A DNA stretch of 64,000 nt from Pseudomonas chlororaphis subsp. chlororaphis (GCF_003945765.1 NZ_CP027712.1:3720001-3784000); one strand, 5' to 3'. Shown: positions 47,633 through 57,340, counted from the stretch's first letter. Numbers and translations are program-made. Notes: generated from the letters alone by a model not told the origin.

Positions 47633-48688
47633 ATGGAATCTGCAATCGATAAACATCTCAAATGTCCCCGGACTTTGTCCCGTCGTGTTCACGACGATTA
47701 CAAGCCGCCCTTCCCGATGTTTGTGGGGCGAGCTGACGAAAACGTGAAGCAAGTTGTGATGGCCTACCTCGGGGTGCAATTTCGCGACGAACAACGCGCC
47801 GCCGCCCTGCAGGCCATGCGCTACATTGACGCCAGCTTTGCCCTCGCCGATGGTCCTGGGAATCACGACCTGACCTACCACCTCGACAATCAGGGGTATG
47901 GAAACTTCATCGCCGTGGGCTACTGGCGTGATCCCGCCGCCTATCACCGATGGTTACTTTCAGCGCCTGTAGCCGACTGGTGGGGTGACGAGGCGCGCCT
48001 GAACGAGGGGCTGGGGTATTTCCGCGAGGTCATCGCACCGCGCGCCGAGCAGTTCGAGACGCTGTATGCATTCAAGGACGATTTGCCAGGTGTCGGCGCG
48101 GTCATGGACGGCATCAGTGGCGAGATTGAGGAGCACGGCTACTGGGGCTCGGCGCGCGACCGCTTTGCTATCTCACAGACCGACTGGATGCAGCCGACCA
48201 GCGAACTGCAAGTCATTTCAGGCGATCCCGCCAAAGGCGGCAAGGTCGTGGTACGCGGCCACGATAACCTAACGCTGATCCGCTCTGGACAAGACTGGGT
48301 CGAGGCCGGCGAGGAAGAGCGCGCGCTCTATTTCAACGAGATGCTGCCGCCACTGCAAGACGGCATGAACTTCCTGCGTGACGAGGGGCAGGCGCTGGGC
48401 TGCTATAGCAACCGCTTCGTACGCAATATCGACCTTGATGGCAATCTCCTCGACATCGCCTATGACATCGGTCACTGGCGATCGCTCGACAAGCTGGAGC
48501 GCTGGGCAGAATCCCATCCCACTCACTTACGTATTTTCACCACTTTCTTCCGAGTGATCGGAGGCCTTTCGAAGCTGCGGCTGTATCACGAGGTCTCGGT
48601 AGCGGACGGTAGCCAGCAACTGTTCGAGTACATCAACTGCCACCCGCAGACCGGGATGATGCGCGACGCGCAAGTGTCGCCCACCTGA
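47633..48688 (+). CDS. oxdA: Heme-dependent aldoxime dehydratase
   Basis: 351 residues, with AAGGAG before the ATG. It converts an aldoxime to a nitrile by dehydration at ferrous heme. The proximal heme ligand His298 (HPTHLRIF), distal His319 (RLYHEV), Ser218 (LIRSGQ) and Arg177 (ARDRFAI) correspond, one residue shifted, to His299, His320, Ser219 and Arg178 of characterised enzymes. It begins a plus-strand gene series leading to nitrile hydratase and amidase, so the full aldoxime-nitrile-amide-acid route is encoded. High similarity to B23 OxdA is expected but not tested. Confidence 0.94.
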   Translation: MESAIDKHLKCPRTLSRRVHDDYKPPFPMFVGRADENVKQVVMAYLGVQFRDEQRAAALQAMRYIDASFALADGPGNHDLTYHLDNQGYGNFIAVGYWRDPAAYHRWLLSAPVADWWGDEARLNEGLGYFREVIAPRAEQFETLYAFKDDLPGVGAVMDGISGEIEEHGYWGSARDRFAISQTDWMQPTSELQVISGDPAKGGKVVVRGHDNLTLIRSGQDWVEAGEEERALYFNEMLPPLQDGMNFLRDEGQALGCYSNRFVRNIDLDGNLLDIAYDIGHWRSLDKLERWAESHPTHLRIFTTFFRVIGGLSKLRLYHEVSVADGSQQLFEYINCHPQTGMMRDAQVSPT

Positions 48689-48775
48689 CTCCATCGCTGA
48701 CTCCACTTTTAGCCCTGCGCGTTGCCTGACTGGCGATAGCGGGGCTCTTTTTGCCCGAAAAAAGGTTCTTCGATC

Positions 48776-49642
48776 ATGAAACAGTTCCGCTACCTGTCGC
48801 TCGCAGCCCTCCTCCCCAGCCTTTCCTCTCACGCTCTCGAGGTGGATCCTGGCGATTACGAGCCGCTCCCCGTGGGAGCGACCATCGGCGTGCTCTACTA
48901 CCAGCACTCCACGACGGACAATGCCTACTCCCAGGGCCACAAGACCAGTTCCGATTTCAACCTGACTTCCGATGTCGGCATTCTGCGTCTGCTACACATC
49001 TACCAGTTGAGCGAGCGGCTGACCATCGAGCCGCAATTCCTGTTGCCCTTCGGTCATGTCTCAGGCGGTGGTGACGCTTCTGGTCTGGGCGACGCCAGCG
49101 GCATCGGTGACCTCATTCTTACAGCGCCGCTCAAGTACCGTCTCAACGACGCCAACGACACCCTCGGTGCGACTGCTTACTTGTACGTGCCGACTGGCGA
49201 CTATGACAAAGACGACGCGCTCAATCTTGGCGAGAACCGTTGGAAGGTTGATCTCCAGGCCGCTTACGTCAAGCACTTCACGGAGAAGTGGGCCATCGAC
49301 CTCGTCGGTGACGCCATCTGGTACGGAGACAACAACGACTTCGGCGCCAGCTCCGCCCGCCGGGAGCAGGACGTTTCCTACGGCGCTCAGTTAATGGGGC
49401 GCTACATGCCCGACGAGACCACTGCGCTGGCTATCGGCTTCGGCCACAGTTGGGGCGGGGAAAACCAGATCGATGGCGTCAACCAGGACGACAGGATGGA
49501 AACCACCAACTTGCGCGTCACGGCCAGAAAGTTTTTCACCGCCAAGGACCAATTCCAGGTGCAACTTGGACGCGACCTTGCGGTGGAGAACGGCCCCAAA
49601 GAAGACTTTCGCATGAACCTGCGCTACGTCAGGGTCTTTTAG
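48776..49642 (+). CDS. Outer-membrane channel of the phenol/MetA-degradation type
   Basis: 288 residues. A signal peptide (about 1-20, ending SHA) precedes a beta-rich sequence of alternating polar and aromatic residues that ends in RVF, as in outer-membrane barrels. DLILTAPLKYRL and AYLYVPTGDYD fit the meta-pathway transporter family (FadL-like hydrophobic-compound channels). Its position between oxdA and the amidase suggests uptake of the aldoxime or nitrile substrate. Confidence 0.78.
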   Translation: MKQFRYLSLAALLPSLSSHALEVDPGDYEPLPVGATIGVLYYQHSTTDNAYSQGHKTSSDFNLTSDVGILRLLHIYQLSERLTIEPQFLLPFGHVSGGGDASGLGDASGIGDLILTAPLKYRLNDANDTLGATAYLYVPTGDYDKDDALNLGENRWKVDLQAAYVKHFTEKWAIDLVGDAIWYGDNNDFGASSARREQDVSYGAQLMGRYMPDETTALAIGFGHSWGGENQIDGVNQDDRMETTNLRVTARKFFTAKDQFQVQLGRDLAVENGPKEDFRMNLRYVRVF

Positions 49643-49802
49643 ACCCGCCCGTCTCTACCAGCCGTTGTCCTTATCAACCCAGCGTGCGCCCAACGACGAA
49701 TTCAACCTGGATCCGTCGCAAGACCTCGCATCCCGTATCAATTGTGCCAACGCGACAGTTGGCTAATGAGATGCCTCTAACCCGAAACGGAGTAACCCGA
49801 CA

Positions 49803-50327
49803 ATGACCGACCAGCAACCCACCCTGGAACAACAACCCTCCCTCTATACCCGTCTTGGCGGCTATGACGCGATCTATCAGTTCGCCGGCGCAGTGTTGAG
49901 AAAGACAATGGGGCACCCCGCCATCGGGCACATCTGGGCCCATATGTCGGAATCGACGTTCCAAAAGGAACACATCAATTTTGTCGATTTCCTTTCCGAG
50001 CACTGGGGTGGAAGCGCCAAATACCGGGGTAGAGACATGGTCACCGCGCATCGCGGGATGGGTCTGACCGAGGTGCACTGGCAAGCCGTGCTCGATTGTC
50101 TCGAGGCGTGCTACGACGACTACGGGCTGGCCCCGGATCTGCGCAAAGAGGTCAATGACTTCCTCATCAAGTTCAAACCGGCCGTGATCGGGAGCCCCTC
50201 CTATCGGGACGTCGTACTCGCGCACCCGGAAATGGACCCCGCCAAAGGCATGAGAAGCGTTGGGGTTGTCTGGCCAAAACCCGGGAAGTCATCTCAGAAA
50301 CAGGCCACGCCTGAATCCGAAGACTAA
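49803..50327 (+). CDS. Group-I-like truncated hemoglobin with C-terminal extension
   Basis: 174 residues. SLYTRLGGYDAIYQF begins the globin fold, and the probable proximal heme ligand is His83 in MVTAHRGMGLTEVHW. Alignment by eye with trHbN places Leu32 at position B10, where Tyr normally binds ligand, so its ligand chemistry may differ. About 40 residues (SYRDVVLAHPEMDPAKG and after) extend beyond the usual fold. It is on the same strand between the channel and amidase genes. Possible roles are protecting the ferrous-heme OxdA from oxygen or nitric oxide, or heme supply; both are inference. Confidence 0.75.
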   Translation: MTDQQPTLEQQPSLYTRLGGYDAIYQFAGAVLRKTMGHPAIGHIWAHMSESTFQKEHINFVDFLSEHWGGSAKYRGRDMVTAHRGMGLTEVHWQAVLDCLEACYDDYGLAPDLRKEVNDFLIKFKPAVIGSPSYRDVVLAHPEMDPAKGMRSVGVVWPKPGKSSQKQATPESED

Positions 50328-50633
50328 TACCCTCGGCATAAGCCTAAGCCACAGCAATGGAAGGCATATCCATAAGGAACCCTCCCCGCTGCCAGGGCTC
50401 GCTCTGGCCGCCGACGGCGACCGTGGTGTGGCTATAAAAAACAGGGGCAAGCGAGTCCCGCTCAACCAAGCGACTGTCCTCCTCAGCCAAGCGCTGCTCA
50501 ATCTGTGGAGATAGCTTGATACCAGCCCCGGCCACGCTCGCCAATAGTGCGCACCGGGCCCGGACATCCCCGAGATGACGTTTGAACAGACATTGCCAGC
50601 CCCTACGGGTTGGCACAGGAAACAGGACACCCC

Positions 50634-52148
50634 ATGGCCATCATCCGCCCGACTCTCGAACAAGTGCAGGATCTCGCCAGCCGCCTGCACATACAGCTGA
50701 CACCCGAGCAAGCCAGCGAATACCTGGCGCTTATGCAATCCAGTTTTGATGCCTACGATCTCGTCGACGAGTTGCCAGACTTCATCCCTTCAGTGCGCTA
50801 CGAGCGCAGTGCTGGTTACCGCCCTTCAAGCACGGAAAATCCGCTAAACGCCTGGTACTACAGAACTGAGGTGATGGGCGCCAGCTCGGGCAAGCTTGCT
50901 GGCAAGACGGTCGCGCTCAAAGACAATATCTCTCTGGCCGGTGTCCCGATGATGAACGGTGCCGCACCACTGGAGGGTTTCGTACCGTCGTTTGATGCCA
51001 CCGTGGTGACGCGTCTGCTCGACGCTGGAGCAACGATCCTCGGCAAAGCCACCTGCGAACATTACTGCCTCTCCGGCGGTAGCCATACCTCAGACCCAGC
51101 GCCTGTGCACAACCCTTTTCGCCATGGTTTCACGACCGGCGGTTCGTCTTCGGGCAGCGCGGCGCTTGTGGCGTCGGGCGCGGTCGACCTGGCTGTCGGT
51201 GGAGACCAGGGCGGCTCCATCCGCATTCCGGCAGCATGGTGCGGCATTTACGGAATGAAGCCCACCTTCGGTCTGGTGCCCTATACCGGGATCATGGCGA
51301 TCGAGTCCACTTTCGACCATGTCGGCCCCATGACGAGCAACGTACGCGATAACGCTCTCATGCTCGAAGTGATGGCCGGAGCCGACGGACTCGACCCTCG
51401 CCAGACCGCTCCCCAGGTCGATGCCTATAGCGATTATCTGGAACGAGGCGTGACCGGACTCCGGATCGGGATCCTCCAGGAAGGCTTCCAACTCGCTAAC
51501 CAGGATCCACGTATCGCAGAAAAGGTGCGCAGCGCTATCGCCCAGCTCGAAGCTTTGGGCGCGCGGGTCGAGGAGGTATCGGTTGCCGAACACAACCTGG
51601 CGGGATCGTTATGGAGCCCTATCGGCTGTGAAGGCCTGACCATGCAAATGATGCACGGTAACGGAGCGGGTTTTAACTGGAAGGGGCTTTACGACGTGGG
51701 TCTGCTGGACAAACAGGCCGGTTGGCGCGATCAGGCAAACGCATTGTCGCCGTCACTCAAGCTTTGCATGTTCGTCGGCCAGTTCGGTCTGGAACGCTAC
51801 AACGGCCGCTACTACGCCAAGGCCCAGAACATTGCGCGCTTTGCCCGAGCCGCCTATGACAGGGCGTTGAACACCTATGACCTGCTCGTCATGCCGACTG
51901 TGCCAATCACCGCTCAGCCGCTCCCTGAACCGGGCTCTTCAATCACCGAGACTGTTACGCGTGCGTTGGAGATGCTTGGCAATACGGCCGCTCAGGACAT
52001 TACCGGGCACCCCGCCATGTCGATCCCTTGTGGCCTGGTAGACGGACTGCCCGTGGGGCTGATGCTTGTCGGAAGACATTATGCCGAAGGCACCCTCTAT
52101 CAAGCTGCAGCTGCATTCGAGGCCTCTGTCGATTGGCGGACGTTGTAA
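50634..52148 (+). CDS. amiA: Amidase-signature amidase of the nitrile pathway
   Basis: 504 residues from the ATG at 50634 (AGGA six bases upstream); the N-terminal extension to 50610 lacks a site. The catalytic triad is Lys96 (VALKDNIS), Ser171 (TTGGSSSGS) and Ser195 ([10 protein letters not shown]), the same numbering as the characterised rhodococcal NHase-linked amidase. It hydrolyses the amide made by nitrile hydratase to acid and ammonia. It is followed by NHase alpha after 76 bases. Confidence 0.94.
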   Translation: MAIIRPTLEQVQDLASRLHIQLTPEQASEYLALMQSSFDAYDLVDELPDFIPSVRYERSAGYRPSSTENPLNAWYYRTEVMGASSGKLAGKTVALKDNISLAGVPMMNGAAPLEGFVPSFDATVVTRLLDAGATILGKATCEHYCLSGGSHTSDPAPVHNPFRHGFTTGGSSSGSAALVASGAVDLAVGGDQGGSIRIPAAWCGIYGMKPTFGLVPYTGIMAIESTFDHVGPMTSNVRDNALMLEVMAGADGLDPRQTAPQVDAYSDYLERGVTGLRIGILQEGFQLANQDPRIAEKVRSAIAQLEALGARVEEVSVAEHNLAGSLWSPIGCEGLTMQMMHGNGAGFNWKGLYDVGLLDKQAGWRDQANALSPSLKLCMFVGQFGLERYNGRYYAKAQNIARFARAAYDRALNTYDLLVMPTVPITAQPLPEPGSSITETVTRALEMLGNTAAQDITGHPAMSIPCGLVDGLPVGLMLVGRHYAEGTLYQAAAAFEASVDWRTL

Positions 52149-52224
52149 ACCTGCGCATCGCATTGGCGAGCAAACACCGGCAAGTCGCACTGAACGTGAG
52201 TATCAACTTCAGAGGAGCCAATAC

Positions 52225-52863
52225 ATGAGCCACACCCACGAACATCATCACGACCACGACCACGACCACACCGAGCCCCCCGAGGCCATCGCCTTGCGGG
52301 TCAAGGCGCTCGAATCCCTGTTGATAGAAAAGGGCTTGGTCGACCCAACCGCCATGGATGCTCTGGTGGACACTTACCAGCACAAGGTCGGCCCGCGCAA
52401 CGGCGCTCAGGTGGTCGCCAAGGCCTGGTTCGATCCCGATTACAAACATCGGCTGCTGGAAGATGCCACTGCGGCCATTGCCGAACTGGGTTTCTCCGGC
52501 GTGCAGGGCGAAGACATGGTGGTGGTGGAGAACACCGCGACCGTGCACAACGTGACGGTCTGCACGCTGTGCTCCTGCTACCCCTGGCCGACCCTGGGCC
52601 TGCCCCCAGCCTGGTACAAATCCGCGCCCTATCGGTCACGGATAGTCATCGATCCGCGCAGCGTGCTGGCCGAATTCGGTTTGATTATTCCCAATGACAA
52701 GGAAGTCCGCGTCTGGGACAGCAGTGCTGAGTTGCGCTACCTGGTACTGCCGGAACGTCCGGCTGGCACTGACGGCTGGAGCGAGGAACGACTGGTCGAG
52801 CTGGTGACGCGTGACGCCATGATCGGCACTGGCCTGCCCAGGACGCCGGGCGACGAAGCCTGA
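52225..52863 (+). CDS. nthA: Cobalt-type nitrile hydratase, alpha subunit
   Basis: 212 residues from the ATG at 52225 (AGAGGAG upstream). The metal-binding claw is VCTLCSC (Cys113, Cys116, Cys118), with Thr rather than Ser at the second position, the mark of the cobalt class. The N-terminus is His/Asp-rich ([13 protein letters not shown]), as in the P. putida cobalt enzyme, and may help metal capture. It hydrates nitriles to amides as an alpha-beta heterodimer. The well-known P. chlororaphis B23 enzyme is iron-type, so this is a different lineage. Confidence 0.96.
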   Translation: MSHTHEHHHDHDHDHTEPPEAIALRVKALESLLIEKGLVDPTAMDALVDTYQHKVGPRNGAQVVAKAWFDPDYKHRLLEDATAAIAELGFSGVQGEDMVVVENTATVHNVTVCTLCSCYPWPTLGLPPAWYKSAPYRSRIVIDPRSVLAEFGLIIPNDKEVRVWDSSAELRYLVLPERPAGTDGWSEERLVELVTRDAMIGTGLPRTPGDEA

Positions 52864-52882
52864 ACCCGAGAAGGAGAAAACC

Positions 52883-53536
52883 ATGAACGGTGTACACGAC
52901 TTAGGCGGTATGCACGGTTTCGGCCCAGTGCTCACCGAAGAAAATGAACCCGTCTTCCATCACGACTGGGAGCGCAGGATCTTTCCGCTGTTCGCTTCGC
53001 TCTTCGTCGGCGGGCACTTCAATGTCGACGAGTTCCGACACTCCATTGAACGCATGGAACCGGCTGAATACTTGCAGTCGAGTTACTACGAACACTGGCT
53101 TCACGCCTTCGAAACCCTGCTGCTGGAAAAAGGCGTGATCAGCGCTGGCGAACTGCAGGGCACGGTCAAGCCGAGCTCACCGGCACAGCCGCCAACGGTG
53201 CTCACACCGGACATCGTCGAGGCGGTGATCCTCGGAGGCGCCTCTTCCCGGGCAAAGGAACCTGTCGGCGGCCGCTTCCGGGTCGGTGACCGGGTGCGGA
53301 CGAAGAACCTCAATCCAATCACCCACACCCGACTGCCGCGCTACGCGCGCGGCAAGGTCGGGACCATCGAGATTGCACACGGCGCGTTTGCCACCCCAGA
53401 CACGATGGCCCACGGTCTAGGCGAACAACCCCAACAGGTCTATGCCGTTCGCTTCAGTGCTACAGAACTGTGGGGAGTGGCGCGACCGGACAGTGTTTGC
53501 ATTGATCTTTGGGACAACTATCTGGAGGCCGTATGA
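52883..53536 (+). CDS. nthB: Nitrile hydratase, beta subunit
   Basis: 217 residues. The conserved start MNGVHDLGGMHGFGPV, followed by FNVDEFRHSIERM and YYEHWLHAFETLL, is the family signature. The C-terminal SH3-like domain (RVGDRVRTKNLNP and HTRLPRYARGKVG) is intact. AAGGAG precedes the ATG. It is 19 bases after alpha and overlaps the activator start. Confidence 0.96.
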   Translation: MNGVHDLGGMHGFGPVLTEENEPVFHHDWERRIFPLFASLFVGGHFNVDEFRHSIERMEPAEYLQSSYYEHWLHAFETLLLEKGVISAGELQGTVKPSSPAQPPTVLTPDIVEAVILGGASSRAKEPVGGRFRVGDRVRTKNLNPITHTRLPRYARGKVGTIEIAHGAFATPDTMAHGLGEQPQQVYAVRFSATELWGVARPDSVCIDLWDNYLEAV

Positions 53537-53973
53537 GCGCAGGCATGCCTCACATCCCCCCAATGGCCGGCCTGTCTCTCGACGATGAAGGCCCGGTGTT
53601 CGACAAACCTTGGCAGGCCCAGGCTTTTTCCCTGCTGCTCCACCTGCACCAAATCGGTCTGTTTCCCTGGAAGGACTGGGTGCAGGTATTCAGCGACGAG
53701 ATCAAGGCGAGCCCGGCGCAACCCGGAGAAAGCGTCAACGACACTTACTACCGGCAATGGATCGCAGCCATGGAAAGAATGGTCACCACACTCGGTTTAG
53801 CGGGTATGGAAGACATCACCCAGCGCAGCGAGGAATGGCAGCAAGCTTACTTGAATACCCCCCATGGACAACCGGTAACGCTGCTCAACGCGAGTTGCCC
53901 ACCGGCCCATGGAAACGGGCACGAACACCTGCCGCGGCACAAGCCTGTGGCGATCAGCCGTGCCACAAGCTGA
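53533..53973 (+). CDS. nthC: Nitrile hydratase activator (P14K type)
   Basis: 146 residues from the ATG at 53533, which overlaps the beta stop as ATGA. It resembles the beta subunit's N-terminal half (FDKPWQAQAFSLLLHLHQIGLFPWKDWVQVFSDEI and DTYYRQWIAAMERM), as known for the self-subunit-swapping activators that insert cobalt and promote cysteine oxidation in Co-type NHases. The C-terminal tail has several His residues (HGNGHEHLPRH). Confidence 0.9.
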   Translation: MSAGMPHIPPMAGLSLDDEGPVFDKPWQAQAFSLLLHLHQIGLFPWKDWVQVFSDEIKASPAQPGESVNDTYYRQWIAAMERMVTTLGLAGMEDITQRSEEWQQAYLNTPHGQPVTLLNASCPPAHGNGHEHLPRHKPVAISRATS

Positions 53974-54031
53974 GGACGGAGCCGTCCTGTTTTTACTTTC
54001 GAGGTCGCGAAGCGGCCAAGGGGCAATCGTC

Positions 54032-54709
54032 ATGCATATCGAACCTAATCTGGTGGAAGCTGGAAAACTCTGGCTGAGCTATGTCACTGCCGCAGGTGTC
54101 GGCGCCTATACCCTCAAACTCGCTGCGCAAGCCATAGGTGAGCGTGGTGTCTTCTCGCTGCTGGCTCGCACTGTCACTGCCACGGCCCTGGTATTCAGCT
54201 TCTTCGAGCTACTACCGCGCCATCCAGTCGGCGTCTCCGAGGTCCATCTCATCCTGGGGTCAACGCTGTTTCTGCTGCTCGGCGCCGCACCTGCGGCAGC
54301 GGGTCTCGCCCTGGGACTGCTGATCCAGAGTCTGTTCTTCGCTCCATTCGACCTGCCGCAATACGGCATGAACGTCACCACCCTTCTGGTACCGCTGTTC
54401 GCAGTTACCGCCCTGGCGAAACGCATCATCGCGCCAGACACGCCGTATGTGGAACTGAGCTATAGACAAGCGCTGGGGCTGTCGACAGCCTTCCAGGGGG
54501 GCATTGTCGCCTGGGTTGCCTTCTGGGCCTTCTACGGGCAAGGCTTCACAGCAGAAAACGCACTGTCAATTCTGACCTTCGGCAGTGCCTACATGACCGT
54601 CGTCACCCTCGAACCGCTGTTGGACCTGGCCGTGCTGGCCGGTGCCAAGGCAACCCATCGCCTGCGTGGTAGCGCGCTGGTCGAGCGCCGTCTGTACCAG
54701 GCTGCCTGA
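54032..54709 (+). CDS. CbiM-like cobalt transport permease
   Basis: 225 residues from the ATG at 54032 (AAGGGG upstream). It starts Met-His-Ile, the N-terminal pattern that in CbiM/NikM proteins binds the metal through the amino terminus and His2. About six hydrophobic helices follow. It lies 58 bases after the NHase activator. No CbiN, CbiQ or ATPase gene is adjacent, so it either works alone or recruits distant partners. Cobalt as substrate is inferred from the neighbouring Co-type NHase. Confidence 0.82.
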   Translation: MHIEPNLVEAGKLWLSYVTAAGVGAYTLKLAAQAIGERGVFSLLARTVTATALVFSFFELLPRHPVGVSEVHLILGSTLFLLLGAAPAAAGLALGLLIQSLFFAPFDLPQYGMNVTTLLVPLFAVTALAKRIIAPDTPYVELSYRQALGLSTAFQGGIVAWVAFWAFYGQGFTAENALSILTFGSAYMTVVTLEPLLDLAVLAGAKATHRLRGSALVERRLYQAA

Positions 54710-54827
54710 GCCGACATACTCCAGTCCAAGTCAGACTGCCCCGGGCATTCGAAGACCGTAATTAATGCTCGGGGCATCAAGAGCAAGAACCGCCCCGAAA
54801 CCTCGTGAGTAAAACCAGAGGTATTTG

Positions 54828-56117
54828 ATGTTTTTCAGAAATAGCACCCGCAAGGAATTGAAGCTCCTCGGCGACCGGCTGGAACAGCACGACGGCGAGA
54901 ATGTATCGATAGCGGCGAAGGATTCGTCACTGCGACGGGTCTTGGCCGGCATCGAACGCCTGCTCGCCGATCGCACGGCGCTCCGGGCCAGCGTGGTCGA
55001 TCTTAATGCTGAACTGCAACGCCTCAAGCGTCAGCTGGGTGAATACGAAACGCAGTTGCACGATCAAGAACAACTTTGGCAATTGGCGGCATGCGGGTCG
55101 GGTGATTTGCTCTGGAAATTGCAGCTCGATGGCAGCCTGCAGCCCGCCCGCGACGCAGTACTGCAATGGTTCGGCAACCTGCCCACCCAAGCGGACCTCC
55201 CCGTCTATCTAGGCCCCTGGAACGATTGCCTTCACTCTGATGACCGCCAGGCCAACCTGGATGCCCTGGCTCATCACCTTGCCGATCGCAGTGGGCATGC
55301 TCCCTACCAGGTGGAGGTGCGCCTCGCGAACCGCTCGGGAGAATACCGCTGGGTCCAGATCTCCGGCGAAACGCTCCGTGACAGACAGGGCATGCCACAG
55401 GTCAGCGTCGGTATTGTGCGTGACATCCACACGCAGCGTCTGCGAGACGAAGAGTTCACGATGCTTTCAGCCCGCTTCGATATTTCCCGCGAATGCATTC
55501 AGGACGCACTCTGGGACATCAATATCATCGCAGGCGATCCAGCCAATCCGCACAACGTCATCTGGTTCTCGTCACAGATGCGTCGCCTGCTCGGCTACGA
55601 AACCATCGAAGAGTTTCCCAATGTGTTCGAAAGCTGGTTGTCCCGCCTGCATCCCGAAGACAGCCAGCGTGCCGTGCAGGCTTTTGTCGAACATGTCGCC
55701 GACCGCTCCGGCCAAACCCCCTTCGATGTGACCTACCGCCTCAGGCACCGCAACGACGAGTACCGTTGGTTCAGAGGCAGAGGTCAGACCCAGCGAAGCA
55801 GCGACGGCACGCCCTTACGTACTGTGGGGGCGATCACAGACGTGCACTCCTTCCGCGAGGAAAGCCAGTTGCGCCAGACTCAGGAACGGCAGCATCAAGC
55901 GATGCAGGAAAACCTCGCTCAGCTGACGCAGATAGTCGCCGCCATCCAAAGCATCGCCAAACAGACCAATCTACTGGCCCTGAACGCGGCCATAGAGGCG
56001 GCCAGGGCCGGTGAGGCCGGAAGGGGCTTCGCAGTAGTGGCCGACGAGGTCCGCAAGCTGGCGACCCGTACCAGCCAGGCGACTCAACAGGCGGCCGACA
56101 TGATCGAGAGGTACTGA
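54828..56117 (+). CDS. Soluble PAS-PAS chemoreceptor-like protein (BdlA/Aer type)
   Basis: 429 residues from the ATG at 54828 (AGAGG upstream). No transmembrane helix or HAMP. A short coiled coil (about 50-80) is followed by PAS 1 (about 85-200, ending [11 protein letters not shown] and VGIVRDI) and PAS 2 (about 215-345, ending [10 protein letters not shown] and GAITDV). A truncated signalling hairpin retains only the conserved tip ([20 protein letters not shown], then [13 protein letters not shown]) and ends soon after. The layout resembles BdlA. It could link cytoplasmic redox or ligand state to taxis or biofilm behaviour in cells growing on the nitrile-pathway substrates. Confidence 0.83.
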   Translation: MFFRNSTRKELKLLGDRLEQHDGENVSIAAKDSSLRRVLAGIERLLADRTALRASVVDLNAELQRLKRQLGEYETQLHDQEQLWQLAACGSGDLLWKLQLDGSLQPARDAVLQWFGNLPTQADLPVYLGPWNDCLHSDDRQANLDALAHHLADRSGHAPYQVEVRLANRSGEYRWVQISGETLRDRQGMPQVSVGIVRDIHTQRLRDEEFTMLSARFDISRECIQDALWDINIIAGDPANPHNVIWFSSQMRRLLGYETIEEFPNVFESWLSRLHPEDSQRAVQAFVEHVADRSGQTPFDVTYRLRHRNDEYRWFRGRGQTQRSSDGTPLRTVGAITDVHSFREESQLRQTQERQHQAMQENLAQLTQIVAAIQSIAKQTNLLALNAAIEAARAGEAGRGFAVVADEVRKLATRTSQATQQAADMIERY

Positions 56118-56137
56118 GTTCAAGCTGGGCCTGGGCG

Positions 56138-56884
56138 TTAATCCAGCGGGTTGAAAGATCGGTTCATTGCTACAACATCGTCATGGCTTGGGTTTGCTCC
56201 AAGCCACTCGAAGTGTTGGGGCAGTTGATCTCGTTTCGCTGCTGCCTGCCCCTTAACTGCTGCCGCTAATGCCCTGCGCATGGTCTTAGCGTCGTAATCA
56301 CAGCAGTAGCCAGGCGTGGATGGTTGTTGCCTCCAAGACTCTTCCAGAGAACCTCCGTCAACCGGATCGAAGCCAGCTTGGTTAACCAGGGACATGACCG
56401 TTTCCTTGGCCTTGTCATTATCGCCCGCTACCGCTGCCGCCAAGCGACCTTTAGTACCCTCTGGAAGACCTAGCTCTGCCAGTGTATAGGCCAGCACATT
56501 ATTGAAAGCTTTGACAACAGGGCGCCCAACCTGCGTTGAAACCCAGACACTTTCCGTCATTCCTTGATCGATTTCAGCAATGCGGGGATCACGCAAACCA
56601 GGGTAGTAGTTACTCGTATCCACCACCGGGACGCTTTCGGGTACATAGCTAAACAGGTCAGAAGGGAGTGCGCTCACAGCTGGTAGAGGTATCGATAGCA
56701 CGATCACGTCCACTCCATCCACCGCGCCTCGAATGTCTACAGGTTCCGCTCCAATTTCTTCGGCAAACGCTCGAACGCCATCGACACCTCCAGAGTTTGC
56801 TACACGAATTTCATGCCCAGCAGCTCCGAGCTTTCGGGCTATGGTGCCCCCGATATTACCGGTTCCGATAATGCCTATTTTCAT
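56138..56884 (-). CDS. NADP-binding F420-type reductase-like oxidoreductase
   Basis: 248 residues from the ATG at 56884, which has a perfect AGGAGG site nine bases upstream. The Rossmann motif GIIGTGNIGGTIA is at the N-terminus. The family (NADPH-dependent F420 reductase-like) is widespread in bacteria without F420, where it probably reduces other substrates. It is divergent from an HxlR regulator 102 bases away. It uses more A/T third positions than neighbouring core genes. Confidence 0.85.
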   Translation of the reverse strand: MKIGIIGTGNIGGTIARKLGAAGHEIRVANSGGVDGVRAFAEEIGAEPVDIRGAVDGVDVIVLSIPLPAVSALPSDLFSYVPESVPVVDTSNYYPGLRDPRIAEIDQGMTESVWVSTQVGRPVVKAFNNVLAYTLAELGLPEGTKGRLAAAVAGDNDKAKETVMSLVNQAGFDPVDGGSLEESWRQQPSTPGYCCDYDAKTMRRALAAAVKGQAAAKRDQLPQHFEWLGANPSHDDVVAMNRSFNPLD

Positions 56885-56986
56885 GGACAAGCCTCCTGAA
56901 TTGATTGCCTTGCACCGATTTTAGAGTGCTCATGAGATAATGGTAAGTACACACTAAAAGGTGGGTAACCCACTTGAGGAAAAGAA

Positions 56987-57340
56987 ATGGAACGGGACTG
57001 GAACTGCGGCGATCCTCAAAATCGACGAGCATGGGCTGAGGCAACGACCGAGACACTTCGTGTACTAGAGGGGAAATGGAAGATCATCATCCTCTGCCAG
57101 CTATTCGCGGCAAAGGGTGCGCTTCGCTTCTCGGATTTGGAAAAGCTTATCGAAGGGATCAATCAGAAAATGTTGATCCAACAGCTCAAGCAGTTGGAAA
57201 GGGACGGGATCGTGCTGCGAACGGTGTACCCGCAGGTTCCTCCCAAGGTGGAGTATCAACTCACGCCTATCGGCCATGCACTCGGGCCATCAATTCAGGC
57301 GTTGATTGAATGGGCGGAGTTGAGACATGAGCAAAGCTGA
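56987..57340 (+). CDS. HxlR-family winged-helix regulator
   Basis: 117 residues. The HxlR pattern is clear (VLEGKWKIIILCQLF, LRFSDLEKLIEGINQKMLIQQLKQLERDGIV and YQLTPIG). AGGAAAAG precedes the ATG. It is divergent from the F420-type reductase gene and likely represses it. HxlR proteins commonly sense aldehydes or electrophiles. Confidence 0.88.
   Translation: MERDWNCGDPQNRRAWAEATTETLRVLEGKWKIIILCQLFAAKGALRFSDLEKLIEGINQKMLIQQLKQLERDGIVLRTVYPQVPPKVEYQLTPIGHALGPSIQALIEWAELRHEQS

Noticed and set aside
52225..53536. Assigning the NHase to the iron class because P. chlororaphis B23 has an iron enzyme
   Set aside because: The alpha-subunit claw reads VCTLCSC (Thr), a cobalt-class signature, and the activator is P14K-like rather than the NhpC (P47K) type.
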